A DNA stretch of 64,000 nt from Thermoplasmatales archaeon SW_10_69_26 (GCA_003009755.1 PXUB01000030.1:36638-100637); one strand, 5' to 3'. Counted from the first letter of the stretch, positions 49,060 through 57,890 are shown. The notes: generated by a model from the letters alone, not told the origin. A program made the numbers and translations.

Positions 49060-50067
49060 CTAGGTTTCCAGGTAGGGCATCAGGCTCTCGAGCCCCTCGA
49101 TGCCGTGCACCGGGCCCATCGCGGGCACGACCGCGACCGGGCCCGAGCGCTCCTGCAGGCGAGCGATGCCGTCCATGTGGACGCGAGCCAGGCGCGCATA
49201 GTGGTCGAGCAGCGCGCGCTCGTCGCCCTCGGCCTCGCCGTCCTCCAGCGGTGGGTACACGCGGTTGGCGATCGCGAAGTTCGTCGACAGGCCGATCTCG
49301 CTCACCCGCTCGTGCAGGTCGATCGCCTCGGAGACCGAGCCCTCGTCGGCCATCGACACCAGTCCCAGCCCGGTGCGGGACTCGTCGCCGAGCAACCGCT
49401 CCATGCGGTCGACCCGGTCCTCCATCTCGTAGAACATCTCCTCGAACTGGATCATGAACTCGGACAAGGCCTCGAGGTAGTCCTCGCTCGTCCAACGGGA
49501 GAGGAACTTGGCGATGCGGCCGCCGGCGGCGGAGAAGATCTTGCTCGGTTGGAAGGCGATCTTGGTGAAGCCGGACTCGAACACGCGCTTGAGCCGCCGG
49601 TTGACGGTGAGGAAGTCGATGCCGTGCTGGGCGGGCGGCGTGTCGACGATGATCAGATCGTAGTCGTGGCGGACGTGGTACTCGTGCAGCAGGCCCATCG
49701 CCGCGAACTCCTCGCTGCCGACGAGCGCGCTCGACAGCTGCTGGTAGAAGGGCGAGTCGAGGATGCGCTCGAGCCGGTCGGGCGAGGGGGCATACCGGGT
49801 CACCATCTCGTCGAGGGCCTTCTTCGTGTCCACCATGACCGCGTCCAAGCCGTCGCGCACGTGACTGATCTCGTGGCCCAGCTCGAGGCCGAGCGCGGTC
49901 GCCAGCCGCTTGGCGGGATCGATCGTGACGACGAGCGTGTCCTGATCCGAGCTGGCCATCACGCCCAGCGTCGCCGACAGCGTCGTCTTGCCGACGCCGC
50001 CGGGACCGAGCACGGCCACGACCTCGCGTCGGTCCAGCGTGCGCTGCAGGGCGCGGTTGGCGTTCAC
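49060..50067 (-). CDS. ArsA/Get3-type ATPase, second of a pair
   Basis: 335 residues. The P-loop is GPGGVGKTT (residues 21-29): the P-loop Lys27 is kept, but the family's signature Lys two residues after the first Gly is replaced (Pro22). Switch regions are VVTIDPAKRLATALG and IIVDTPPAQHGIDFL. GTG 50067 overlaps the stop of the partner gene by 4 nt (GTGA). The layout resembles the actinobacterial paired anion-transporting-ATPase homologues (Rv3679/Rv3680 type). A heteromeric ATPase is likely; the cargo is unknown, and no arsenic genes are adjacent. Confidence 0.88.
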   Translation of the reverse strand: MNANRALQRTLDRREVVAVLGPGGVGKTTLSATLGVMASSDQDTLVVTIDPAKRLATALGLELGHEISHVRDGLDAVMVDTKKALDEMVTRYAPSPDRLERILDSPFYQQLSSALVGSEEFAAMGLLHEYHVRHDYDLIIVDTPPAQHGIDFLTVNRRLKRVFESGFTKIAFQPSKIFSAAGGRIAKFLSRWTSEDYLEALSEFMIQFEEMFYEMEDRVDRMERLLGDESRTGLGLVSMADEGSVSEAIDLHERVSEIGLSTNFAIANRVYPPLEDGEAEGDERALLDHYARLARVHMDGIARLQERSGPVAVVPAMGPVHGIEGLESLMPYLET

Positions 50068-50924
50068 GGGAACCCCTCCACGAACGTCGAGACCTCCTCG
50101 GCCAGGTCCGGCCGCCCGGGCAGGCTGGGGACGACGCGGCAGGGGACCTCGCGGCTCTCGAGCTCGTCGAGCCAGCGCTCGGCCTCCTCGCGCTCGGCCG
50201 CCAGCAGGGACAAGGCGTCCTCGGGCCCGATCGAGCCGACCGTGGGCCCGTCGCCGGCGCGGGTCGAGGACCGCGGCGAGGGCTTGGGCCGGGGCCCCAG
50301 CTTGCCGACGTCGAAGGGGATCGGCGGCGGCATGCGGTTCAAGATCACGCCCGACACCGGGAAGCCCTCGCGTTGCAGGTTGTCGGCCAGCTCCATCGTC
50401 TCGCGCGCCGGCAGCTCCTCGGGGAGGGCCACGAGCACGATCTCGGTGTGCTCGGGATCGGTCAGCATGTCGTCCACGTCGGCCAGCCGCTGGGAGACCT
50501 TGCCGGTCGTGACGCGCTCGAGCTTGCGGGGAGCCTGCAGGAAGTGCAGGCCGTGGCCGGTGGCGGGACCGTCGACGACGACGCGGTCGTTGCGGCGCGC
50601 CAGGAAGTCGTACAGGTGGTTCAGCACCGCCGCCTCCTTGATGCCCGGCGCGATCTCGAGGAACGACTCGAAGGCGGGATGGCCGGTGACCATCCGGGTC
50701 AAGGGGCCAAGCGGCACCAGGCTTTGCACCTGCTCGTGCAGCAGCGCCTCGGGGTCCAGCACCTGGACCGAGAGGTTGTGCACCCGCTCGTCGGGGACCT
50801 GGGTGGAGGGCTGGGTGTGCAACAGCGCCGTGGACCGCTCCTCGGCGAGGTTCAACGCGAGGGCGCGTCCGATCGTGGTCCGACCGGTGCCGCCCTTCCC
50901 CAGCAGGATCGTGACCCGCGCCAC
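50064..50924 (-). CDS. ArsA/Get3-type ATPase, first of a pair, with Arg in the P-loop
   Basis: 286 residues. The P-loop is GKGGTGRTT: the signature Lys10 is kept, but the P-loop Lys is Arg15. The switch II-like motif is DGPATGHGLHFLQAP. A proline-rich insertion (LGPRPKPSPRSSTRAGDGP) precedes the C-terminal helices. With its partner (49060-50067) it forms a coupled operon, and the two proteins have complementary P-loop substitutions, as if each supplied one lysine in a heterodimer. Role inferred: nucleotide-driven membrane-protein or anion handling. Confidence 0.85.
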   Translation of the reverse strand: MARVTILLGKGGTGRTTIGRALALNLAEERSTALLHTQPSTQVPDERVHNLSVQVLDPEALLHEQVQSLVPLGPLTRMVTGHPAFESFLEIAPGIKEAAVLNHLYDFLARRNDRVVVDGPATGHGLHFLQAPRKLERVTTGKVSQRLADVDDMLTDPEHTEIVLVALPEELPARETMELADNLQREGFPVSGVILNRMPPPIPFDVGKLGPRPKPSPRSSTRAGDGPTVGSIGPEDALSLLAAEREEAERWLDELESREVPCRVVPSLPGRPDLAEEVSTFVEGFP

Positions 50925-51329
50925 GAGCCAGCAACCGAGAAGGTCCTCTTCAGTTCCCGGGTGAACGGGGAAGAAACCAAACGGAGGACGGCCGGGGCAA
51001 CCGGTCCCAGAGGGACGCCGACGGTGGCAGCTGGGCGTATCGATGGAGGCGGCGACGATCCCCCAGGCCCCCGGCAGCGGGGCATGCCCGCCGCCAGCTC
51101 ACCCGGCCGCGCTCCCGGGAGGCTCTGGCGGTCCGCCGCTGGTCTCCTCCATCCGCTTCCGTCATCGTTCTCCCCCGCCCTTCCGCCGTCCCCTCTGAGG
51201 CTGTGGTCGCTGCCCGTCCCTTCCCCCTCTGTGGTATCCGATCTGGCTGTTCGTCTCTGTGGTCGGGTTCGCCACTCTGCGCCCTCCCTCCGCGCAACGT
51301 TTCATGAACCCCGACGTCTTGCGGTCGCC
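50925..51329. other. Intergenic region between the ArsA pair and the DUF1405 gene
   Basis: No gene supported. It contains CTCTGTGG-type words (three within about 51215-51265), the complement of the CACAGAG repeat seen elsewhere, and a GC-rich half with short palindromes. The ArsA promoter and the DUF1405 promoter (TATA-like GTTTCATGA near 51299) face away from each other here. Confidence 0.45.
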
Positions 51330-51992
51330 GTGGACCTGGCGGGTCTCAGCCGGCGGCTGCGTGACACGCGCCTGCTGATCGGGGTCGTCCTCGTCAACCT
51401 CGTCGGGATCGCGTACGGGTTCGTCTACTACGTGCCGCAGTTCGCCCTCACGCCGGGGCTCCTGTGGCCGCTGGTGCCCGACAGCCCCATGGCGGTCCTG
51501 TTGATGACGGTCGGCTTGGCGTTCGTGCTCGCCGGGCGCTGGCGCCCCTGGGTGAACCTGCTGGGCGCAGCCGCCATGGCCAAGGTCGGCCTCTGGACCG
51601 CCTTCGTGCTGCTGGCGTTCCCCGAGCACTTCGGCTTCTCGCTGTTGCCCGATCTCGGCTGCGAGACCGGGCTCCTCGGATGCGGGAACCTGAACACGGT
51701 CCTGTTCTACAGCCACCTGGGCATGGCCTTGGAGGCGCTGGTCGTCGCCGACCTGCTGCCCCGGGAGCCCGGCGGGTTCCTGGCGGTGGGCGGCCTGCTC
51801 GTGGCCCACGATATCCTCGACTACGCCTGGCCGGCCGACCACGTCGGCCGCGGCTGCGAGGGGATCTTCCCGCACACGGTCCCGTGCACGAACGTCGAGC
51901 TCACCTTCGCCGTCACGGTCGGGCTCACCCTGGCCACGATGGCCGGCCTGTGGTGGATGAGCCGGTGGGCGAGCTCGCCGGTCGAGCCCTAG
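51330..51992 (+). CDS. DUF1405 family membrane protein
   Basis: 220 residues with six or seven predicted membrane helices. The family signature is clear: GIAYGFVYYVPQFALTPGLL then WPLVPDSPMAVLLM near the N-terminus, and GLLVAHDILDYAW later. DUF1405 proteins occur in archaea and Firmicutes with no known function. GTG 51330 gives the family N-terminus (MDLAGLSRRLRDTRLLIG). Its stop codon overlaps the stop of the convergent glycosyltransferase at a CTAG palindrome (51989-51992). Confidence 0.8.
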   Translation: MDLAGLSRRLRDTRLLIGVVLVNLVGIAYGFVYYVPQFALTPGLLWPLVPDSPMAVLLMTVGLAFVLAGRWRPWVNLLGAAAMAKVGLWTAFVLLAFPEHFGFSLLPDLGCETGLLGCGNLNTVLFYSHLGMALEALVVADLLPREPGGFLAVGGLLVAHDILDYAWPADHVGRGCEGIFPHTVPCTNVELTFAVTVGLTLATMAGLWWMSRWASSPVEP

Positions 51993-52816
51993 GCCTCGAT
52001 CGCGGGCACGTCGGCCCCGCCGGCTCGCCACAGCCGCCAGGCCGCCACCGGAAGGGCGGCGGCCTTGAGCACGGGTTCGACGAGATCGAACCAATGCCGT
52101 TCGAGCTGGGGGATGTCCTGGCTCAACCGGTCGGCCAGCCGACGGTTCGACAGGTAAGCCATGGCGCCGCCGACGTTGTAATCGAACTGCTTGCCGGCCA
52201 CGGCCCGGTAGGTGTCGAGCCGCGTCAGGTCGTGGTGGACCCAGGCCTCCTCGACGAGCGTGCCCTCGAAGCCAGCCCGCGCCGCGCGCAGGGCCAGATC
52301 CCAGTCCTCGCCACCCATCGCCAGCCGCTCGTCGAAGCCGTCCACGTCGGCGAACACGCGCCGATGCCAGGCGCTGTTGCCCATCGGGATGCGGGTCGGG
52401 TCCTCGCGCGCGGCCGCGTACAATCGGCGCTCCTTGAGCGCCATCAGATCCAGCTCGGTCTCGGGCCGCGTGGGGCCGCCGGCCCAGTCGGCCTCGCCCG
52501 CTTCGACCGGGGCCACGAGCGCCGACAGCCACCCCTCGGGCGCGCGCTGGTCGGTGTCGAGGAACGCCAAGATATCGCCTTCGGCGGCCTGCAGGGCGAG
52601 GTTGCGCGCGCGGGCCACGCTGGCGCCGGCCTCGTGCACGGTGCGGGCGCCGTGCTCGTCGGCCCAGCCTGCCAGCTTCTCGCGGAACTGCGGGTCGCGG
52701 CTGCCGTCGGCGATCACGATCTCGGCCGGGGGCCGGTCTTGCTCGCTCACGCTGGCCAGCGTCGACCGGATGCGAGGGTCCTCGTACTGGGTGAGGACGA
52801 GGCTCACCTCGCTCAT
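51989..52816 (-). CDS. Family 2 glycosyltransferase
   Basis: 275 residues. GT-A fold motifs: SLVLTQYEDPRIRSTLASVS at the N-terminus, EIVIADGSRDP (nucleotide-binding Asp), ILAFLDTDQRAPEGW (DxD-like metal site) and FDERLAMGGEDWDLALRA (acceptor-side ED). It transfers a nucleotide sugar, probably for surface glycan or protein N-glycosylation. The ATG 52816 overlaps the stop of the upstream GT4 gene (ATGA), so both belong to one operon. Confidence 0.88.
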   Translation of the reverse strand: MSEVSLVLTQYEDPRIRSTLASVSEQDRPPAEIVIADGSRDPQFREKLAGWADEHGARTVHEAGASVARARNLALQAAEGDILAFLDTDQRAPEGWLSALVAPVEAGEADWAGGPTRPETELDLMALKERRLYAAAREDPTRIPMGNSAWHRRVFADVDGFDERLAMGGEDWDLALRAARAGFEGTLVEEAWVHHDLTRLDTYRAVAGKQFDYNVGGAMAYLSNRRLADRLSQDIPQLERHWFDLVEPVLKAAALPVAAWRLWRAGGADVPAIEA

Positions 52817-53813
52817 CGCCGGGCCTCCCCAGCGACGTCGGCGTACAGCTGCTCGAAGCGGCCCACGATGCGCTCCCAGTCGTAGCGGTCCGCGATCGAC
52901 GGGTTCTCCTCGCCGTGACCGGCTCGCAGGGTCTCGATCGAGCGGGCCAAGCCCTCGGCGTCGTCGGCGACGAGCACCTGGGCCCCGGCGTCGACGAGCT
53001 CGGGGATGACGCCGACCTCGCGAGCCACGACCGGCAGCCCGCAAGCCATCGCCTCCAGGTAGACGAGCCCGAAGCCCTCGTTGGTGGAGGCGCTGGCGAA
53101 CACGTCGGCCGCGTGGTACAGCGAGCGCAGGTCCTCGCGCGGGATGCGGCCCAGCAGGTGCACGCGGTCGCCGAGGCCGTGCTCGCGGATGCGCTCCTCG
53201 ATGGCCCCGCGGTGGCCCTGGTCGCCGCCGGCGAGGGCGAGGTGGATGTCCTCGAGCTCGGCGAGCGCGTCGACGAGCGTCACCACGTCCTTGTGCTCCC
53301 ACAAGCCGCCGGCGAACACGGCGAGATCGGCCTCGGCCGGCAGCTCGTAGCGCTCGCGGACGTCGCCGGCCTCACCGTTGGCCCACCAGCCCGCGTCGAC
53401 GCCGTTCGGGATCCGCACGAGGTGGTCCCCGATCCCGTCGGCGAGGTTCAGGTCCCGGAGGTCACGTCGGTGAACTCCGTCGGGCAGTACACCCACCGCT
53501 GGGCCAGCTCGTCCGGGAACGGGAACAGGGCCAGGTGCGTGAACACCTTCGAGTGGTAGGTCATCACGACGTCCCAGCGGTCGTCGGCCAGCCCGTCCAT
53601 CACCCACCGACGGTAGGCCAGGGCGCCCCTCGGGGAGGCCTCGAACCCGTGCACGGGCACGCCCTCCACCGTGTCCCCTCGATCCCGGTGGGCGGAGGTG
53701 GCGACCTCGACCTCGTGGCCGCGCTCGGTCAGGCCCTCGGACAGCCGCCGGACGACGGCCTCCGAGCCCCCGGTGTCGGGCGGGTAGGCGTGCACGGTGT
53801 GCAGGATGCGCAC
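52813..53813 (-). pseudogene. Family 4 glycosyltransferase, frameshifted
   Basis: The N-terminal half from GTG 53813 (MRILHTVHAYPPDTGGSEAV, WDVVMTYHSKVFTHLALFPF) ends out of frame after YCPTEFTDV. The C-terminal half (LADGIGDHLVRIPNGVDAGW, LAVFAGGLWEHKDVVTLVDA, ASTNEGFGLVYLEAMACGLP) continues in another frame to 52813. The shift lies near 53450-53470. Joined, they give a complete GT-B enzyme of about 333 residues with the usual E-x7-E region (NEGFGLVYLEAM). Both halves are well preserved, so a recent mutation or sequencing error is likely. TATA-like AATTTATG lies about 30 nt upstream. Confidence 0.85.
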
Positions 53814-53888
53814 GCTCCCCCAAGCAGCGGGCAGGGCACATAAATTCAGCATCTTGGCCCCGCCGCTGCGCCCACCGGAAAAGGCCAG

Positions 53889-53895
53889 CTTTATG
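53889..53895 (+). promoter_or_regulatory. TATA-like box of the lipoprotein gene at 53920
   Basis: CTTTATG centred 28 nt before ATG 53920. It selects this start over the upstream in-frame codon at 53797. Confidence 0.5.
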
Positions 53896-53919
53896 ACCGC
53901 GCCTGGGGATGCCCCGCCG

Positions 53920-54969
53920 ATGGCGGACCCCCGGTCGGCGCTGCTTGGGCTTGTGCTGGTAACCGTGTCCCTCACGGGATGCATGGGCTTCGATCCCCCG
54001 CAGACCGGGTGCTCGGCCCAGCACGTCTACGCCGACCGGCTCGTCCTCAAGCAAGAGGGCCTCTACCGAGCGCTGGGCGAGGCCACCGATCGCGCCAACG
54101 CGACCGCCGACGCCAACTACGATCGCCAGCTGCAGGGCACCTGGAACGGGACCCGCGGCGTCGTCGAGGTCGTGCGCGTCGACGACCGCGTCCACGGCCA
54201 CTACGAAGCCTCGCCGGACGCCGACCCCTCCCTGCTCGTCCAGGATTCAGCGCTGGCCACCTACGGACCCTTGACGCTGGACCGCGTCGACTGGACCCCG
54301 ACCGACAGCGAGGACGGCACGATCACCGTCACCGCGCCGGCCTCCGCGGGCGGTTCGCACACGCTGGCGATGACGTTCGCGACGTCGAACACGACCGAGG
54401 AGGAGGCGGCCAGCTACGTCCGCACGCTGCACGAGGCCCTGTTCCCGCACCACGACTACGGGCCCCTGGACGATGGCTCGTTCTCGCGCGCCTGGCTGGG
54501 CACCTACGAGATCGCGCCGCCGGGCCCGGTGCACGGGGACGTGTTGCTCACCACGCTCATCGACGAGGGCCAGCTGCAGGCCCGTCAGGCCCCGTTCGCG
54601 GACCTCGTGTTCCCGCACACGCTCGGCACCGTCCACCTGCAGGGCGAGGACGTGGGCCCCTACGTCGGCACGATCGACGTCCGGCTGGCTCACGACGTCC
54701 GCGCCGTCGCCGTCGGCACCGAGCCGACCCTCGTGCTCGAGGCCACCCCCGGCGACCGCGGCTACGTCTCCAACCTCGGCTCGGCCGATCTCGGCGCCCA
54801 GCAGCTGCGCGAGACGGCCAACGAGACCTTCGCCACCATCGACGGGCTCCCCCAGCTCGAGCTGGACGACGCCGACTACGAGGATGGCGGCCAGGCCTCC
54901 GCGGGCGCCGACACCGATTGCACCCCGATGCAGGCGCTGGGCGAGCCGCTCACGACCGGGCCCAGCTGA
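53920..54969 (+). CDS. Secreted lipoprotein, unknown
   Basis: 349 residues from ATG 53920 with a short signal and lipobox-like SLTGC (Cys20). The mature protein begins with a helical, Asn-rich region (LYRALGEATDRANATADANY), then beta-rich sequence (WNGTRGVVEVVRVDDRVHGH; VHGDVLLTTLIDEGQLQARQ). It has several N-glycosylation sequons. No family recognised. It is divergent from the glycosyltransferase operon. Confidence 0.7.
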   Translation: MADPRSALLGLVLVTVSLTGCMGFDPPQTGCSAQHVYADRLVLKQEGLYRALGEATDRANATADANYDRQLQGTWNGTRGVVEVVRVDDRVHGHYEASPDADPSLLVQDSALATYGPLTLDRVDWTPTDSEDGTITVTAPASAGGSHTLAMTFATSNTTEEEAASYVRTLHEALFPHHDYGPLDDGSFSRAWLGTYEIAPPGPVHGDVLLTTLIDEGQLQARQAPFADLVFPHTLGTVHLQGEDVGPYVGTIDVRLAHDVRAVAVGTEPTLVLEATPGDRGYVSNLGSADLGAQQLRETANETFATIDGLPQLELDDADYEDGGQASAGADTDCTPMQALGEPLTTGPS

Positions 54970-55038
54970 CGAGGGGGAGCGCTCGCGGCGGGCCCAGACC
55001 GGTAAGCCTCTTCACGGCGAAACGTGTGCGCCGGCGCC

Positions 55039-55791
55039 GTGGCCACGCCGCGCACCCAGATGGACGTCGGCCAGGCGGTCGCCGCCTGGGAGAAGATCGC
55101 GCAAAGCTTCTCCGAGACGCGGAACCGTCCCTGGGACCAGGTCGTCGACTTCCTGGAGACGCTGCCCGAGGACGCCACGCTCGTCGACGTCGCCTGCGGG
55201 AACGGCCGCCACGGCGTCATCGCCCGCAAGATGGGCATGCGCGTCATCGGGGTCGACGCCTCGCTCGAGCTGGCCGACATCGCCCGCGAGCGCTTGGCCG
55301 AGGCCGGCGACAAGGACGCCTCGCAGGCCGACGCCGTCGGCGGCTCGGCCATGAACCTGCCGCTGGCCCGCAACAGCGTCGACCACGGCCTGTTCATCGC
55401 GGCCCTCCACAACATCCCCGGACGAGAAGGTCGCGTGCAGGCCCTGCGCGAGCTGCGGCGCGTGCTGCGACCGCGAGGGATGGCGCTCGTCAGCGTCTGG
55501 GCGCGCTGGCAGGATCGCTTCGCCGACCACTACGTCAAAGAGCTGCTCCGCCACGTGCCCCGCAAGCTGCGCTACGGGGACGAGGCGCCGGAGTTCGGCG
55601 ACATCCTGATCCCCTGGCAGGGCGACGAGATGCGCTTCTACCACCTGATGAGCCTGCGCGAGACGATCCTCACCTGCAAGCAGGCCGGCCTGTTCATCCG
55701 CGACGCCTGGAGCGAGAAGCTCGCCAGCCAGTGGCTGCCCGACAACCACTTCGTCGTCGTCGAGAAGCCGCAGAACGTCGACGGCGCGTGA
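55039..55791 (+). CDS. SAM-dependent methyltransferase (Trm9/ALKBH8-like)
   Basis: 250 residues. SAM-binding motif I is TLVDVACGNGRHGVIARKMG, followed by the acidic VIGVDASLELADIA and motif SVDHGLFIAALHNIPGREGR. Conserved features after it (ALRELRRVLRPRGMALVSVW, MRFYHLMSLRETILTCKQAG) match the Trm9/ALKBH8-like group that methylates wobble-uridine derivatives in tRNA; a tRNA target is inferred. The start is uncertain among GTG 55024, GTG 55039 and ATG 55060. A TAAGCCTCTT element near 55003 resembles the palindrome arm before egtB. Confidence 0.8.
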   Translation: MATPRTQMDVGQAVAAWEKIAQSFSETRNRPWDQVVDFLETLPEDATLVDVACGNGRHGVIARKMGMRVIGVDASLELADIARERLAEAGDKDASQADAVGGSAMNLPLARNSVDHGLFIAALHNIPGREGRVQALRELRRVLRPRGMALVSVWARWQDRFADHYVKELLRHVPRKLRYGDEAPEFGDILIPWQGDEMRFYHLMSLRETILTCKQAGLFIRDAWSEKLASQWLPDNHFVVVEKPQNVDGA

Positions 55792-55795
55792 CCGG

Positions 55796-56950
55796 CTACC
55801 GGAGCGGCTTGATGCACAGATCGACCGGTGCGCAGGTGCGCGGATCGCTGACGCGTCCGTCCTCGCCAGCGAACGTCAGCGTCGCCTCGTGCGTCGTCTC
55901 CTCGACGTGGATCCCTGCGTCCGCTGTCGCCGTGTAGGTCGTCTGGTGGTAGGTCCACGTCTCGCCGACCTCGGGGACCTCGTCGACGACGCTGACCTGC
56001 TCGGGGTCCTCGATCGAGGCGACGAGCCGAGCAGGGAGCTTTGCCTCGTGGCCGTCCTTCTGGACGGCGTAGACCTCGTAGCGATCGAAATCGCGGTCTT
56101 CATAGGGCTCCCAATGGACCGTCGCGCTCGTCCCGTCCACGGTCGGCGTCTCGACGGCGGCGAGGTCGATCATCGTGTAGTTGCGGTAGGCGCTGGCGGT
56201 GTTCGCCGCGTTGTCCTCCGCGTCGGCTCGCACGTCGAACCAGGCTCGGCCGTCGTCCGCATGCGACCAGCGGCACTCCTCCGGCGTCCCGAGGTTCTCG
56301 CAGGCGATCGGCCGCTCGTCACCGGCGAGGGGTCCGATCGAGCGATTGTAGGGTTGGACCTCCCACACCCCAGCTGCGGCCGGGCCCGGGTCCTCGGTTC
56401 GGAGCTCGACGGTCAGCTCACCCAACGCGTACGCGCGGTCACCTCCGATGCCCGGCGTCGGGGAAGCGACGGGGATGGTCTCGCCGGAGGCGAGCTGCAA
56501 CGTGGCGGCGGCCGGGTGCGCGAACCCGGGCTCGGGGGCCTGCGTGTCGAGCCAGGCGCAGTTCATCGTGCTCGCCGGCCCCACTTGGCCCGCCGTATCG
56601 ACGGCGGCGACCTCGATGCAGATCTTCCCGTCCATCGGCGCTTGAGCTTCGTAGGTCCGCTCGTCGGGCTCCGTCGCGGCTTCGTACACGGTCCCATCAT
56701 CGCCGAGGTGGTGTTCGGTGATCTCGTAGGCCGCCACGCCGTGGTCGTCGGTCGCTGGGGCCCACGTCCACGAGGGCGGTGTGTTGACGTTCCGCTCGAA
56801 ATCGCGAGCGTGGAACGGGGTCTGGAGGGTGACGTCCGACACCTCGGTGGGCGGGTCGTCCTCGCCGTCGTGGTCGGCCGGTGCCGGCGGAGCGAGGGAG
56901 ATCGCCGAACCCAGGAGGAGGACGAGTGCGGCCAAGCAGCGCGATCTCAT
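55796..56950 (-). CDS. Secreted fibronectin-III-like protein
   Basis: 384 residues with a signal peptide (to about residue 26). Two or three Ig/FN3-like domains follow (TPPSWTWAPATDDHGVAAYE; PTVDGTSATVHWEPYEDRDF), with Cys pairs (KICIEVAAVD, STMNCAWLD; IACENLGTPEECRW). Unlike several neighbours, it has no C-terminal hydrophobic tail, so it is probably released or bound non-covalently. It ends 4 nt after the convergent methyltransferase. Confidence 0.7.
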   Translation of the reverse strand: MRSRCLAALVLLLGSAISLAPPAPADHDGEDDPPTEVSDVTLQTPFHARDFERNVNTPPSWTWAPATDDHGVAAYEITEHHLGDDGTVYEAATEPDERTYEAQAPMDGKICIEVAAVDTAGQVGPASTMNCAWLDTQAPEPGFAHPAAATLQLASGETIPVASPTPGIGGDRAYALGELTVELRTEDPGPAAAGVWEVQPYNRSIGPLAGDERPIACENLGTPEECRWSHADDGRAWFDVRADAEDNAANTASAYRNYTMIDLAAVETPTVDGTSATVHWEPYEDRDFDRYEVYAVQKDGHEAKLPARLVASIEDPEQVSVVDEVPEVGETWTYHQTTYTATADAGIHVEETTHEATLTFAGEDGRVSDPRTCAPVDLCIKPLR

Positions 56951-57119
56951 GCCGAACCCCTCAGGGGACCGGACGATGCGGTGGTCGGGGACGGAGCCTC
57001 ACAGCCACCCCAGACAACTGCAGGTATGATTCAGCCTCCAACGGGTCAACGATCCCGCCGAGGTATCAACGTTGGCCTTGCCGGCGCTGCACCCGCCCGC
57101 AAGGTCGGTTGGCGGACGA

Positions 57120-57527
57120 TCACATCCCCGTCCGCGGCTCCCCACCGCGGGCGGTCATCATGATCGCGCCGCTGACCAGCATCACCGCCGCGAGCGCGAC
57201 CATGCCCGCATCCCAGCTCATGCCGCCGGCCATCGGCATCCCGTCGGGACCGCCCGTCCAGGCCAGCCACGCCTGGTTGCCCAACATGAGGAGCGCCCAG
57301 ACCATCATCAGCGGTCCGCTGGCCGCGCCCAGCCGCTCGTGCGCCCGGGTCAAAAGCGCCAGCCCGTGGACGAGGACGATCGCTCCCAGCGCCAGCATGA
57401 GCCACGCCCCGCCGGTCATCCCCGTCCCCGTCGTCGCGACGTAGACGGAGTACAGCCCGGAGACGACAGCGATGGCGCTGCCGTACCACCGCATCAACGA
57501 CCGGCCCGGCTCGACGGGTCCATCCAT
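57120..57527 (-). CDS. Small four-helix membrane protein, unknown
   Basis: About 135 residues, starting at ATG 57527 (MDGPVEPGRSL) or ATG 57494 (MRWYGSAIAVV). Four hydrophobic helices, Gly- and Met-rich loops (GTGMTGG, GGPDGMPMAGGMSWDAGM). The Met-rich segments could bind copper, but this is only a composition-based idea. No family recognised with confidence; similar small proteins are common in haloarchaea. Confidence 0.6.
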   Translation of the reverse strand: MDGPVEPGRSLMRWYGSAIAVVSGLYSVYVATTGTGMTGGAWLMLALGAIVLVHGLALLTRAHERLGAASGPLMMVWALLMLGNQAWLAWTGGPDGMPMAGGMSWDAGMVALAAVMLVSGAIMMTARGGEPRTGM

Positions 57528-57773
57528 GGCGGCTGGGCCGACCACGGCGCCCCAGATCGTGAAACCCCGTCAACGAGGTCCTGTGGACGCTGGCGAGCCC
57601 GTCGGCCGCCAACCGTCGGCTTGGGGCCTCCGGAGATGCAGGCGGCTGGGTCGGCGCCTCCGGCTCCCGCCGACTCCTGCTTCTGGACGGTTCGAGCCGG
57701 CCCGTTCGCCGTTGCCTGTCAAGCGGAGATCGCCCTGCGCGAAGGTCCAACCACGTCCAAGACCAGGGCCATC

Positions 57774-57873
57774 GGGGCCTGGGTCACTGCCGACCCCCGT
57801 TTCCTCTTTCGCGACCGTTTCTCTTTTCCGGGGGTCGGCAGGCGTCGAGGCCCCGTTGAAAAGAGAAAGGGTC
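57774..57873 (+). ncRNA. Pseudoknotted structured element, copy B, upstream of gcvT
   Basis: Order a-b-c-b'-a'-c'. Helix a: GGGGCC (57774-57779) with GGCCCC (57849-57854). Helix b: GCCGACCCCCG (57789-57799) with CGGGGGTCGGC (57829-57839), 11 perfect pairs. Helix c: GACC-G-TTTCTCTTTTC (57813-57828) with GAAAAGAGAAAGGGTC (57858-57873), 15 pairs plus the same G-G mismatch as in copy A. Helices b and c abut directly, so they could stack. The element ends 42 nt before the gcvT start codon. A TATA-like CTTATG between them suggests B is either a separate RNA or, if an upstream promoter is used, the gcvT leader. Confidence 0.6.
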
Positions 57874-57884
57874 CAGGGTAAGCG

Positions 57885-57890
57885 CTTATG
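57885..57890 (+). promoter_or_regulatory. TATA-like box before gcvT
   Basis: CTTATG centred about 28 nt before GTG 57916, the same geometry as other leaderless genes here. If used, the pseudoknot element just upstream is outside the gcvT transcript. Confidence 0.5.

Noticed and set aside
57774..57873. HDV-like ribozyme, twister, or a classical glycine riboswitch as identity of the pseudoknot element
   Set aside because: HDV-like folds need order P1-P2-P3-P1'-P4-P2' with a small hairpin before P1', which is absent here. The conserved glycine, twister and fluoride core words I know are not present.
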